Shown: positions 21,014 through 30,532, counted from the stretch's first letter. The stretch: DNA of 36,890 nt from Methanobacteriota archaeon (GCA_019347805.1 JAHWKR010000035.1:1-36890); one strand, 5' to 3'. Numbers and translations: made by a program. The notes: a model not told the origin generated them from the letters alone.

Positions 21014-23353
21014 ATGACAAACAAGACACTCAGCGTATCCATCGCACTCGTCATGCTCGTGGGCACCGTGCCCTTCTTCCTTCCGGGCGTGGAAGCCCAG
21101 GCCCCCGGGGACGTCATCCTCTCCGACGGACCGGGCGACGTCGTACTGACCACCCCCACCTGCACCCCGCCCGACATCTCCTGCCGCAGGGAAGGCAGCA
21201 CCAACGACCCCACCGCGGCCCCTGCGCCCGACGGCATGAAATCGATCGATCTGACGGAGGTGCGGCTCTACGGTGAGACCCCGACCGAGTTCTGGATCGG
21301 GTTCAGCGTGGTCGACTTCGTCCGCCCCAACGCCCCCGCCGGCGCCTACCACACCTTCGTGGTCTGTTTCGACTGGGACGCCACAGGGAGCTGGTACCGG
21401 CTCTGGGTCAAGCTGGAGTACCCGGTCGGGAACGGCGAAGGCGCCACCGTCAAGCCAAAGCCGACACCCGACATCCGTTTCGACGAGGTCGCCACGGAGG
21501 CGGAATGCGCCCACACCTCCTTCGTCGGCAGCCCCAACAACGGCCGCATGCCGACGTCCTTCCTCGACCCGGTCCTGGACATCGAGGGCAAGACCTTCGA
21601 CGTGCGCATCCCGCGCCTCGGCATGGAAGAGATGAGGCCGTTGGACCAACCGCCCAAGCCGGTCCCCGGCGCGGGAGACACGTTCAGCTCGCTCACGGCG
21701 AAGTCGACGGCGCAGAGCGGGTCGTCGGTCTACCACGCCTATGATGTGGCCGGCCCCGGCTCGGACACTTTCACCTTCCAGACCGACACCGGCAACAGCG
21801 TCCTCCGGGTCAACGTCCAGGAGAACGTCAACGGCGCCTCGAACGGCGTCGAATCGACCGGCGGCGTGCCCATCTACGGCGTCGAGGTCGGCTCGTTCCA
21901 GACGGTGCCCCTCATCATCGAGAACCACCTGCCGGAACCCCTCAACGTCAACGTCACGGCGACCATCCTGGACGCCACCGACAAGGGCGCCTGGGACCTC
22001 AGGGTCATCCCGAACATCCCTGTGAAGGGCAAGGTCGGCGATGTCCCCGGCACCGAGACGGTGACGCTCATCGTCAACACCGACACATCGGTCTCGCACA
22101 AGGACCGGGCGCGCCTCTTGATCAGCGCCAAGGACGCCCGTTACCCCGAACTGCTCGGCGCGGGCCTGGTCGACGTCCTCGGTGTGCAACCGCCGAAGGC
22201 CGGCGCGAGCAAGGTCTTCTTCCACACCACCGGCCGCACCTGCGTGACGGCCGCGCACTGGGTCAACACGCTCCAGAGCGACGCCAAGGCGACCGCGAAC
22301 GAGCTTCCGTTCAACTCGTGCGACGTCGCCGGCGGTGGCGAGGCGACCATCGCCGGCGCCTCGGGCATCACGTTCCGACCGGACGTGCCGTTCTCGCGCG
22401 ACTACACCTTCTCCGTCACGGAGCCCGCGATGGGCCAGGTGGCGTTCAAGGCGGTCGCCAAGCTGCCCGGTCAGGAGCACGAGGCCCCCACCACGATGGT
22501 GGCGGACGTCTCCGTGTCGCTGACAAGCGGCGGCCAGTTGCTCGGCGAGACGATCATGACCAACCAGCTCATCGACGCCGACGGGACCGTGCTGCCGTTC
22601 GAGATCCACATCGACGCGCCGCTCCTTGGCGCGAAGGGCCGCGAGGTGCCGAACGACCGGCCGCTCGCCATCCGGGTGTCGGTCGACCCGCAGGACCGGA
22701 CCTTCGTCGTCTGTTCGGACGTCTGCGATCCGCTCCCGGAAGAGGAGCGGACGCTGCCCGACCCGTCGGCGTTGGTCGGGAAGATCTTCATGTTGACCCG
22801 CCAGTCCGAGGTGACGCTGCCGATCATCGACAGCCGCAAGTCGGGCGACCTGATCAACATCACCGCCTCGGGTGCGCTCATCTCGCTGCGTCTGTCGCAA
22901 CTGGACGCCGAGAAAAGCCGCTTCACGAACCCCGGCAAGACCGTCGTCTACAACGTCACGGTCCGCAACGAGGGCGTGAACGTCGACACGGCGACCATCG
23001 ACGCCTCGATCAACCGCACAGGCTGGAAGGCGGAGATCCTTCCGGTGCGCAGCTACAAGCTGGCGATCGGCGAGGCGCGTTCGTTCAACATCCGCGTCAC
23101 CGCCCCCGAGGACGCCCGTGAGGGCGAGCAGCTCGGTGTCACCGTCCGGGCGACCAGCAAGGTCGATCCCGAGGCGATGGCGACGCTGCCGCTTGTCATC
23201 GAGGCGACGAACGGTGTGCAGTTCGAGGACGATGTGATCGACGAGAACCTGCAGAAGGTCGACAAGGCGGAGGAGAGTCCGTCGCCGGTCTTCCTGCCGG
23301 TCCTGGCCCTCATCGGTCTGGCCGCTTGGCTCGGCCGTCGGCGGCGTCTCTGA
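21014..23353 (+). CDS. Large anchored surface protein of cassette 1 (paralogue C, NEW3-like Ig domain)
   Basis: 779 residues from ATG 21014; the Shine-Dalgarno AGGAGGTG overlaps the upstream stop. Signal peptide SIALVMLVGTVPFFLPGVEA, then QAPGDVILSDGPGDV. Shared motifs: DLTEVRLYGETPTEFW, VVCFDWDATGSWYRLWVKLEY, FDVRIPRLGMEE, TGRTC followed by AAHWVNTL, and NPGKTVVYNVTVRNEGVN, where the NEW3-like domain begins (about 639-735). The tail is EESPSPVFLPVLALIGLAAW then GRRRR. It shares long near-identical stretches with paralogue D. Cysteines are few and paired. It is probably anchored in the membrane with the bulk outside; ligand unknown. Confidence 0.82.
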   Translation: MTNKTLSVSIALVMLVGTVPFFLPGVEAQAPGDVILSDGPGDVVLTTPTCTPPDISCRREGSTNDPTAAPAPDGMKSIDLTEVRLYGETPTEFWIGFSVVDFVRPNAPAGAYHTFVVCFDWDATGSWYRLWVKLEYPVGNGEGATVKPKPTPDIRFDEVATEAECAHTSFVGSPNNGRMPTSFLDPVLDIEGKTFDVRIPRLGMEEMRPLDQPPKPVPGAGDTFSSLTAKSTAQSGSSVYHAYDVAGPGSDTFTFQTDTGNSVLRVNVQENVNGASNGVESTGGVPIYGVEVGSFQTVPLIIENHLPEPLNVNVTATILDATDKGAWDLRVIPNIPVKGKVGDVPGTETVTLIVNTDTSVSHKDRARLLISAKDARYPELLGAGLVDVLGVQPPKAGASKVFFHTTGRTCVTAAHWVNTLQSDAKATANELPFNSCDVAGGGEATIAGASGITFRPDVPFSRDYTFSVTEPAMGQVAFKAVAKLPGQEHEAPTTMVADVSVSLTSGGQLLGETIMTNQLIDADGTVLPFEIHIDAPLLGAKGREVPNDRPLAIRVSVDPQDRTFVVCSDVCDPLPEEERTLPDPSALVGKIFMLTRQSEVTLPIIDSRKSGDLINITASGALISLRLSQLDAEKSRFTNPGKTVVYNVTVRNEGVNVDTATIDASINRTGWKAEILPVRSYKLAIGEARSFNIRVTAPEDAREGEQLGVTVRATSKVDPEAMATLPLVIEATNGVQFEDDVIDENLQKVDKAEESPSPVFLPVLALIGLAAWLGRRRRL

Positions 23354-23358
23354 GGCGC

Positions 23359-23396
23359 TCCTCATCTCTTCCCTCCATCTCCCCTTTTTTCCCTCC
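23359..23396 (+). terminator. Pyrimidine tract with T6 between paralogues C and D
   Basis: A long C/T run with TTTTTT follows the stop of C. It may end part of the transcripts before paralogue D. Confidence 0.4.
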
Positions 23397-23432
23397 GCGG
23401 TGCCCAGGGCGACCGTCACCAGGTAGGATCAC

Positions 23433-25745
23433 ATGACCAAGAGGACGCAGAGCGCCACCATCCTGCTCATCCTCCTCCTTGTCGGCGCGGTGCCGGCCCT
23501 CTCCCCCGGGGTCGAGGCGCAGGCGCCCGGAGACGTCAAGGTCAGCGACGGTCCCGGCGACGTGGCGCTCATGCCGCCGACCAAGGAGACCCAGGACACC
23601 CCCACCCCGGCGACCTATCCCGAGGGCATGAAATCGGTCGACCTCACCGAGGTGCGGCTCTATGGCGAGACCCCGACCGAGTTCTGGCTCGGGTTCAGCG
23701 TCCTCGACTTCACCCGGCCGAACGCCCCCGCGGGCACGTTCCACACCTACGTGGTCTGTTTCGACTGGGACACGACGGGCAGCTGGTACCGGCTCTGGGT
23801 CAAGCTCGAATACCCGCTCGGCGGCGGCGAAGGCCCCGCCGTGAAACCCAAGGGCACACCGGCCGTCCGCTTCGACCAGATCGCCGACGCATCGGCCTGC
23901 ACGCACACCGCCTTCGTCGGCAGCGACAACGACGGCCGCATGCCGGTGCAGTACATCGAGCCGGTCCTCGACATCGAGGGCAAGACCTTCGACGTGCGCA
24001 TCCCGCGCATCGGCATGGAGGAGATGGCCCCCGCGAACGAGCCGCGCAAGCCGGTGCCGATGTCGGGCGGATCGTTCGGGAACCTGCAGGCGCGCTCGAC
24101 GGCCCACACCGGTTCGTCGATCTACCATGCCTTCGACATGGCCGGCCCCGCGAGCGACCGCTTCACGTTCCAGACCGACACCGGCAACAGTGTGCTCCGT
24201 GTCAACGTCGAGGAGAACGTCAACGGCGCCTCGAACGGTGTCGAGGAGACCGGCGGCGTGCCCATCTATGGCGTCGAGACCGGTTCTTTCCAGACCGTGC
24301 CGATTGTCATCGAGAACCACCTGCCGGAACCGCTGGACGTCAACATCACGGCGACGGTGCTCGACGCCACCGACAAGGGTGCCTGGGACCTCAGGGTCAT
24401 CCCGAACATCCCGGTCGCCGGCAAGGTCGGCGACAAGCCGGGTGTCGAGACGGTGACGCTCATCGTCCACACCGATCCCTCCATCTCGCACAAGGACCGC
24501 GCGCGGGTCCTGGTCTCGGCCACCGACCCGCGCCATCCGGGGCTCCTCGGTGCCGGTCTTGTCGATGTCCTCGGTGTCCAACCGCCGACAGCGAGCGAGA
24601 ACCAGGTCCATTTCCATTCGACGGGCCGCACCTGCACCTCCGCGGCGCATTGGATCAACACGTTGGCGGAGGACCCGAAGGCGACCGCCAGCGAGCTGCT
24701 CATGCGCTCATGCGACATCGCCGGCGGTGGCGAGGGGACGGTCGCCGGTGCCTCGGGCATCACGTTCCGGCCCGACGTCCCGTTCGCCCGCGACTACACG
24801 TTGTCCGTCACGGAACCCGCCAAGGGCCAGGTGGGGTTCAAGGCGGTCGCCAAACTGCCCGGGCAGGACCAGGAGGCGCCGACGTCGATGGTGGCCGATG
24901 TCGTCGTGACGCTGACGAGCGGTGGCCAGTTGCTCGGCGAGGCGGTCATGACCAACCAGCACATCGACGCCGCCGGGACGGTGCTGCCCTTCGAGATCCA
25001 CGTCGACGCGCCGCTTCTGGGCGCGAAGGGACGCGAGGTGCCGAACGACCGACCGCTCGCCATCAGGGTGTCGGTCGACCCGCAGGACCGCACCTTCGTC
25101 TTCTGTTCGGAGGCCTGCCAGCCGCTCCCGGAGGAAGAGCGGACGGTGCCCGACCCGTCGGCGGTCGCCGGCCGGTTCTACATGCTGATGGACAAGTCGC
25201 ATGTCACCTTGCCGATCGTCGACAGCCGAAGGTCGGGCGACCTCATCAACACCACCGCCTCGGGTGCGCTCATCTCGTTGCGCCTGGCGGACCCCGCCGC
25301 GGAGAAATCACGGTTCACGAACCCCGGAAAGACGGTCGTCTACAACGTCACGGTGCGCAACGAAGGGGTCAACGTCGACACGGCGACCATCGACGTCTCC
25401 TTGAACGCCACAGGGTGGCGAGCGGAGATCCTTCCGGTGCGCAGCTACAAGCTCGCCATCGGTGAGGGGCGCTCGTTCAACATCCGCGTCGTCGCCCCTG
25501 AGGAGGCGCGTGAAGGCGAACGCTTGGGCCTGAAGGTCAAGGCGACGAGCAAGGTCGACCCCGAGGCGGTCGCCATCCTGCCGTTCGTCATCGAGATCAC
25601 GCACGGCGTCGATTTCGCCGACGACGTCATCGATGAGAACCTGCAGAAGGTCGACAAGACGGAGGAGAGCCCGTCGCCGGTCCTCCTGCCGCTTCTCGCC
25701 TTGGTCGGCCTGGCCGCGTGGCTCGGCCGAAGACGCAGGCGATAG
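23433..25745 (+). CDS. Large anchored surface protein, second copy in cassette 1 (paralogue D)
   Basis: 770 residues. Signal peptide SATILLILLLVGAVPALSPGVEA, then QAPGDVKVSDGPGDV. It is collinear with paralogue C over its whole length, with many identical segments (SVDLTEVRLYGETPTEFW, NVNGASNGVE, GAWDLRVIPNIPV, SGLITFRP-like region, NPGKTVVYNVTVRNEGVN). It differs mainly near residues 45-60. The NEW3-like domain is at about 628-726. The tail has EESPSPVLLPLLALVGLAAW then GRRRRR. The two genes arose by tandem duplication. The start has AGGTAGGATC upstream. Confidence 0.82.
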   Translation: MTKRTQSATILLILLLVGAVPALSPGVEAQAPGDVKVSDGPGDVALMPPTKETQDTPTPATYPEGMKSVDLTEVRLYGETPTEFWLGFSVLDFTRPNAPAGTFHTYVVCFDWDTTGSWYRLWVKLEYPLGGGEGPAVKPKGTPAVRFDQIADASACTHTAFVGSDNDGRMPVQYIEPVLDIEGKTFDVRIPRIGMEEMAPANEPRKPVPMSGGSFGNLQARSTAHTGSSIYHAFDMAGPASDRFTFQTDTGNSVLRVNVEENVNGASNGVEETGGVPIYGVETGSFQTVPIVIENHLPEPLDVNITATVLDATDKGAWDLRVIPNIPVAGKVGDKPGVETVTLIVHTDPSISHKDRARVLVSATDPRHPGLLGAGLVDVLGVQPPTASENQVHFHSTGRTCTSAAHWINTLAEDPKATASELLMRSCDIAGGGEGTVAGASGITFRPDVPFARDYTLSVTEPAKGQVGFKAVAKLPGQDQEAPTSMVADVVVTLTSGGQLLGEAVMTNQHIDAAGTVLPFEIHVDAPLLGAKGREVPNDRPLAIRVSVDPQDRTFVFCSEACQPLPEEERTVPDPSAVAGRFYMLMDKSHVTLPIVDSRRSGDLINTTASGALISLRLADPAAEKSRFTNPGKTVVYNVTVRNEGVNVDTATIDVSLNATGWRAEILPVRSYKLAIGEGRSFNIRVVAPEEAREGERLGLKVKATSKVDPEAVAILPFVIEITHGVDFADDVIDENLQKVDKTEESPSPVLLPLLALVGLAAWLGRRRRR

Positions 25746-25756
25746 CGTCCCCACCT

Positions 25757-25780
25757 GCCTTCTTCCTTCACTTTCTTCTC
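25757..25780 (+). terminator. Pyrimidine-rich tract after paralogue D
   Basis: A C/T run with several TTC and TTT blocks starts 12 nt after the stop. A new TATA-like element (CGTTTTTGCC, about 25830-25839) and a hairpin CCGTCAC/GTGACGG (25879-25896) follow, belonging to the leader of cassette 2. Confidence 0.4.
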
Positions 25781-25919
25781 ACCGGGCGGAAGCGGGGCCG
25801 ACACCCTCCTTTCGCGTCGTGACCACAAACCGTTTTTGCCTCGCCGTGTCCTCCCTTCCGTCGCCTTGCGTCAGGTCCCCGTCACCAGTGTGACGGACGC
25901 GGGTGCCAGAGGCATGACC

Positions 25920-26816
25920 ATGGCGTCCCGTCCGACCGTATCCGTAGGCCTGTCCCTGATCCTTGTCGCGCTCGCGCTCTCCGGTTGCACCGACGGCGAC
26001 CGGCCCACACCCCCGGCCGTCCCGCCGGAGTGTTCGGAGACGGAGCGTTGCCGCATCGAGGGGCCGAACGAACCGGGCAAGGGGCGCATCGTGGGCGCCG
26101 TCAAGGACCTCGACTTCCAGCCGGTCGAGGGGGCGAACGTCACCCTCAAGGAACTGGCCATCGTGACCCGCACCGACGCGGAGGGCCTGTTCGCGTTCAA
26201 CCGGCTCGAGCCGGGCCTCTACACGGTCCTCGTCGCCGCGCCCGGCCATGCTGCGGACGGCCGGCAGGTGGAGGTCAAGGCGGACGAGGAGACCCGCGTC
26301 GATGTCCTTCTGGAGGCGCTTCCGGAGACGACGGCGCCCTACCGCACCGACATCCACCAACTCACCGGCTTCATCGGGTGCACGCTCGCCACCAAGGGCA
26401 AGACGCGCGGCAACACCTGTGGCAGGGTCTCGGAGGATCCGAACTACAAGAGCGATTTCCGTGTCCCGATGGACGCGGGGCTCACCGCGGTCGGCATGGC
26501 CCTCGACGCCGCCGCACCGCCGCCCGGTTCGACGTCCGACCTGGTCTACAGGGTGTGGTGGACCAACCCGCCGAACGTCATCCCGCCGATGATCGGCAAG
26601 ACCGGGGTCGACGAGGTCAAGATGGTCCCGCCTGGGGGTTGGCAGGAGTCGCCGCGCGGGACGACGGAGGACACAAGCCCCGCGGTCGTCAACGTCGAGC
26701 TCGACAACGGCGAGCGTGAGGCGCAGTTCACCTACCAGCACAAGTTCGACCTCTACCTCGTCTTCTTTCACAACGGCGAGCCGGTGCCGGACGGTTTCTC
26801 CGCCCGCCCGGATTGA
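25920..26816 (+). CDS. Lipoprotein 1 of cassette 2, with carboxypeptidase-regulatory-like domain
   Basis: 298 residues from ATG 25920, chosen because AGAGG lies 7 nt upstream; ATG 25914 is the alternative. The lipobox LSGC gives the cysteine at residue 23. The CarboxypepD_reg-like domain reads GRIVGAVKDLDFQPVEGANV, LKELAIVTRTDAEGLFAFN, LEPGLYTVLVAAPGHAADGR, nearly the same as in the first cassette. The C-terminal half also aligns (PYRTDIHQLTGFIGC, MDAGLTAVGMALDA, GWQESPR, FFHNGEPVPDGFSARPD). A separate promoter upstream means cassette 2 can be expressed alone. Confidence 0.82.
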   Translation: MASRPTVSVGLSLILVALALSGCTDGDRPTPPAVPPECSETERCRIEGPNEPGKGRIVGAVKDLDFQPVEGANVTLKELAIVTRTDAEGLFAFNRLEPGLYTVLVAAPGHAADGRQVEVKADEETRVDVLLEALPETTAPYRTDIHQLTGFIGCTLATKGKTRGNTCGRVSEDPNYKSDFRVPMDAGLTAVGMALDAAAPPPGSTSDLVYRVWWTNPPNVIPPMIGKTGVDEVKMVPPGGWQESPRGTTEDTSPAVVNVELDNGEREAQFTYQHKFDLYLVFFHNGEPVPDGFSARPD

Positions 26817-26838
26817 ATTTTCGCCACATGACCATAAG

Positions 26839-26931
26839 CGATTTTTATCCTGCTCTTCTCCCTCCATCCCTTCAGCCCGCCTGTCGTCAGGTCCCCACCC
26901 CCACGTGGACGCCAGGCACCACCCGAGGTGC
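26839..26931 (+). promoter_or_regulatory. Promoter of lipoprotein 2' and hairpin that includes its SD
   Basis: The TATA-like GATTTTTATCC (about 26841-26850) predicts a start near 26871. In the leader, GCACC (26916-26920) pairs with GGTGC (26927-26931), placing the GAGGTG ribosome-binding site in the 3' arm. CCTG/CAGG and GTCC/GGAC stems lie further upstream. Confidence 0.4.
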
Positions 26932-26939
26932 AAGCATAC

Positions 26940-28259
26940 ATGGTGTCCACCACCGCTCGACGAGCGCAAGCCATCGGCCTTCTGGCCCTGTTGACCGTAT
27001 CCCTCCTTCTGGCCGGCTGCATGGGCGACGATCCGCCGAAACAACGTCCGGACGACGACGGGGCCACATACACGCCCGACGCCCAGGTCCAGTCCCCCCA
27101 GGAAGAAGGCATCGATCCCATGACGCCCACCGGTGAGCCCGACGACGACGACACCGCCCATCATCACGACCAATGGCTCGGACGGGAAGCGGTCTTCGTC
27201 TGGCGGGACGCCCCTGTGCGGTTCCAGCAGTTCGACCTCGCCAAGGTCGGCAGCCATGGCACCTTGACGTGGGCCGGGTTCGGCTTCGAGGACGACGACT
27301 CGCAGGTCGACGACCCCAACACGCACGACCCCGCGCCCGAAAACCACGCCGATGTCGTCTTCGGCGGCACCGCCAACATCACGGTGACCTTCCCCGACCG
27401 CTTCTTCGACGGCGTCGACCGGCTCCACTTCTACCACCAGGCGGCCGACACGAACGCCTACACCGGCCCCACGCTCGTCCGACCCGGTGACACCCTGGTC
27501 ATCCCGCTCGACCGGATCGGGATGGCCGACCCGCCGCACCAGAACGCCGTCAGCCGCTGGCGTTTCCTCCTCGTCGTCGCCGAGGACCATGAACAGCACC
27601 CGTGCATGCTCGGCGCGCCGACCACGGAACCCGCATGTCCGCCCGCGTTCGCCCGCGAAGCCCCCCAGGACCCGAACGACCCGAAGCTCCTCCTCCACGA
27701 CCTCGAGATGATCGCCCACAACGGCGGCACCGCGTCGCTCGACCCGCCGCACCCCGACTTCTGGCAGGGCGCCGACACATTGTGGCTCGGCGAGACCGCG
27801 GCGCGCGCCGACGAACCGGTCCTCTGGACCCCGCTTTTGCGCCAAGCCGACCATCCGCTCGACGACCTGCGTCTGCCAAGCGGCAGCACCGTCCCGATGG
27901 GCACCGGTCACGTCACCGTCGAGGTGGAATGGACGGCCGACCCCGCCACCCCCCTCACACGGCTCCGTCTCTTCTACCATGGCGCCGACACCACGGTCTA
28001 CCAGGCCGCCACACCCACCACGGAGCCGGGATGCGAAGGAGCGGTCTGCACGCGATCCTATCGCATCGACAACGTAGTGGGTGGCGTCGACCAGGGCCTT
28101 GTCGACCCGCCCTACGAGGCGCAGAGTTTCTGGCGCTTCGCCCTCGCACCGAGCGACATCGAGAGCGAGACCCCACGCGGCGAGGCGCGCATCGGCGCCT
28201 TCCAGGGCGACGTGTCGCTGAGGGCGACGGCCCACCGCGCCGTGGAGGTGTTCGCATGA
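26940..28259 (+). CDS. Lipoprotein 2 of cassette 2
   Basis: 439 residues from ATG 26940. The lipobox LAGC gives the cysteine at residue 27. A long acidic linker with DDDDTAHHHDQW precedes the body shared with 19691-21001: FPDRFFDGVDRLHF, DPPHQNAVSRWRF, MIAHNGGTASLDPPHPDFW, VPMGTGHVTVEVEW, LFYHGADTTVY, VDPPYEAQSFWRF. Cysteines occur in the same places (near HPCML and ACPP). The stop overlaps the start of the next gene (ATGA), so translation of the two is coupled. It has a promoter of its own. Function unknown; probably surface exposed. Confidence 0.8.
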   Translation: MVSTTARRAQAIGLLALLTVSLLLAGCMGDDPPKQRPDDDGATYTPDAQVQSPQEEGIDPMTPTGEPDDDDTAHHHDQWLGREAVFVWRDAPVRFQQFDLAKVGSHGTLTWAGFGFEDDDSQVDDPNTHDPAPENHADVVFGGTANITVTFPDRFFDGVDRLHFYHQAADTNAYTGPTLVRPGDTLVIPLDRIGMADPPHQNAVSRWRFLLVVAEDHEQHPCMLGAPTTEPACPPAFAREAPQDPNDPKLLLHDLEMIAHNGGTASLDPPHPDFWQGADTLWLGETAARADEPVLWTPLLRQADHPLDDLRLPSGSTVPMGTGHVTVEVEWTADPATPLTRLRLFYHGADTTVYQAATPTTEPGCEGAVCTRSYRIDNVVGGVDQGLVDPPYEAQSFWRFALAPSDIESETPRGEARIGAFQGDVSLRATAHRAVEVFA

Positions 28260-30499
28260 ACCCCAGACACCCGGCCTTCGTCTTCGTCGCCCTCCTGGTC
28301 CTCGTCACCCTCCCGCTCCCCGGGAGCGCCCAACAAGAGCCGGAGGCGGTCGTCCAGGACGCACGCGGCGACCTGCGCCCCGTGGGCCCCGACGACGCCC
28401 TGGTCGAAGAAGCGCCCGGCGCCGACCTCTTCCCGCCGGCCGACATCACCGAGGTGCGCCTATATGGCGAGACGGCGACCGAGATCGCCATCGCGCTCAC
28501 CGTCGCCGACCTCCATCGGCCGGCCGGGCCCGGGCCCACCGGCGCGGCGCATGTCGTCTGCTTCGAATGGAGCGCCACCGGTGACACCTATCGGCTCTTC
28601 CTCGAGTTCCTCTACTCCGCCTTCGCGACCGACGTGAGCGCGCCTCCGGATCAGGTGCGCTACGCCTTCGACCGTGTCGTCGGACCCGAGTCGTGTAGAC
28701 CGAACATCCTGGTCGGCGACGGCGGCGTCGCCCACATGAGCCATATCTTCGTCCTGCCCGAGGTCGACGTCGACGCCGCGCGCGCCGTCGTCACACTGCC
28801 CCGGCTCGCGTTCCGCGAACTCGCCCTCGAAGGCGAGGCGCAGGTCGTGCCGTCCGGCGGCGACACCTGGAGCGGCTTGCGTGCCGCGAGTGTCGCCCGC
28901 ACGGGGCCGCACGTCGACCCGTTCGGCGACACCACGGAAGAGACCGCCACCTTCACGTTCGCGAGCGACACCGGCAACGAGCTGTTGCGCGTCCTCGTCG
29001 ACGCCGAGGCCGGGCAGGACGGCCGCGACGGCGCCGTGCCGGTGCATGGCGTCGAGACCGGGCGCTACCAGGCCGTGCCGCTGCGCATCGAGAACGACCT
29101 CGAGGAGCCGCTCACCCTGCGGCTTTCCGCCGACGTCGTCACCGGGGACCCGACCCGCTGGTTCCTGTTCGTCGTCGACGAGACCACCGTCCCGGGGGCC
29201 ACGGCGGCCGGTCCGGGTGTGCGCATCGTCACGCTCGTCGTCAACGCCGAGCCGGGCGTCGGCCACAAGGAGACCGCCCGCGTCAACGTGCGCGCCGTCC
29301 CCGTAGAACGTCCCGATGTGCTCGGCTCGGGTCTCGTCGACATCCAAGGGGTGCGCCCACCCACCGAGGCGGACCCGCTCGTACGGTTCCACTCGACGGG
29401 CGACACCTGCAGTTCCGCCGCCCACTGGATGAACACCCTCGAGCGTGACGCGAAGGGCGCCGCGAAGGAGGTGCGCCTGCGTTCGTGCGACACCGGAGGG
29501 GGCGACCTGTTCGCACCGGCCCAGGTCGGTCTGACGTTCCGCGCCGACGTGCCCTGGTCGCGCGACTATTACCTCTCCACCACAGAACCGGCGGCATTGA
29601 CCTTCGGCTTCCGCACCGCGATCACCCTCCCGGGCCAGGAGACCGAGGCCGGTACACCGGTCATCGCCGACCTTTCCGTGACGCTCGCCTCCGGGGGCAC
29701 CCTCATCGGCGAGGCCACCGTCCGCAGCGCACGGCTGACGGAGACACCGACACCGTTCACGTTCGAGATCCCCATCGACGCGGCGGTCTTCGGGGAACGC
29801 ACCCGGGCCGTCCCGGACGACCGGCCGCTCGCGGTGCGGGTCGCCGTCGCCCACCCGCAGCGCACGGTCGTGGTCTGCGAAAAAGACCTCTGCGGCGTCG
29901 AGGAGGAGGTGACCCTGTTCGACCCGGCGACGATGGGGAACCGCGTCTTTTTGGTGCTTGACGGTGCCGAGGCCGACCTGCCCATCGTCGAGAGCCGTCC
30001 TGCCGGACCCGTCCTCAACATCACGAGAAGCGGTGCGCTCGTCACCATGGGTGTCGAAGGCGAAAAAGAGCGCTTCGTCAACCCCGGCAGGAGCGCCGTC
30101 TTCAACGTCACGGTGCGCAACGAAGGGCTGCACGACGACCTCGTGACACTCGCCGCGATCGCCGATTCCGAAAGATGGCGCGTCCGGCTCGACCCGGGCG
30201 ACAAGCTGCGGCTCGGGCGCGGTGAGGAGGCGACGGTGCGCATCGCGGTGCAGGCGCCGGAGGACGCCGAGGAGAAGGAGCGGCTCGTCGTGCGATTGAC
30301 GGCGACGAGCGGTGTCGACGACCTGGCGCAGGTGAGCGAGCGCTTCACGGCGACCGTCACGAAGGGCGTCGAGATCGCCGAGCACCCGGACGGCACGTTC
30401 AGCGACCCACCGAAGGAGAAGAAGAGCCCCGGCGTCCCGTTCGTCGCCATCGTCGCGCTCCTTGTCGGTGTCGCGGTGTGGCGACGACGCAGGACGTGA
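28256..30499 (+). CDS. Large anchored surface protein of cassette 2 (paralogue E, NEW3-like Ig domain)
   Basis: 747 residues. It overlaps the preceding gene by 4 nt and has GGAGGTG inside that gene. Signal peptide AFVFVALLVLVTLPLPGSA. Motifs shared with C and D: DITEVRLYGETATEIA, VVCFEWSATGDTYRLFLEF, TGDTCSSAAHWMNTLE, NPGRSAVFNVTVRNEGL (start of the NEW3-like domain, about 607-701). The tail has KKSPGVPFVAIVALLVGVAVW then RRRR. It is more diverged than C and D are from each other, so cassette duplication came before the C/D duplication. Confidence 0.82.
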   Translation: MNPRHPAFVFVALLVLVTLPLPGSAQQEPEAVVQDARGDLRPVGPDDALVEEAPGADLFPPADITEVRLYGETATEIAIALTVADLHRPAGPGPTGAAHVVCFEWSATGDTYRLFLEFLYSAFATDVSAPPDQVRYAFDRVVGPESCRPNILVGDGGVAHMSHIFVLPEVDVDAARAVVTLPRLAFRELALEGEAQVVPSGGDTWSGLRAASVARTGPHVDPFGDTTEETATFTFASDTGNELLRVLVDAEAGQDGRDGAVPVHGVETGRYQAVPLRIENDLEEPLTLRLSADVVTGDPTRWFLFVVDETTVPGATAAGPGVRIVTLVVNAEPGVGHKETARVNVRAVPVERPDVLGSGLVDIQGVRPPTEADPLVRFHSTGDTCSSAAHWMNTLERDAKGAAKEVRLRSCDTGGGDLFAPAQVGLTFRADVPWSRDYYLSTTEPAALTFGFRTAITLPGQETEAGTPVIADLSVTLASGGTLIGEATVRSARLTETPTPFTFEIPIDAAVFGERTRAVPDDRPLAVRVAVAHPQRTVVVCEKDLCGVEEEVTLFDPATMGNRVFLVLDGAEADLPIVESRPAGPVLNITRSGALVTMGVEGEKERFVNPGRSAVFNVTVRNEGLHDDLVTLAAIADSERWRVRLDPGDKLRLGRGEEATVRIAVQAPEDAEEKERLVVRLTATSGVDDLAQVSERFTATVTKGVEIAEHPDGTFSDPPKEKKSPGVPFVAIVALLVGVAVWRRRRT

Positions 30500-30532
30500 G
30501 CTCCCAGACATTGCAGGAGGACGTCCACCCGT

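Noticed and set aside
20471-23419. A 982-codon open frame on the minus strand, and similar ones at 25779-28235 and 28460-30511
   Set aside because: They mirror the lipoprotein and surface protein genes, whose signal peptides, lipoboxes and paralogy show that the plus strand is coding.
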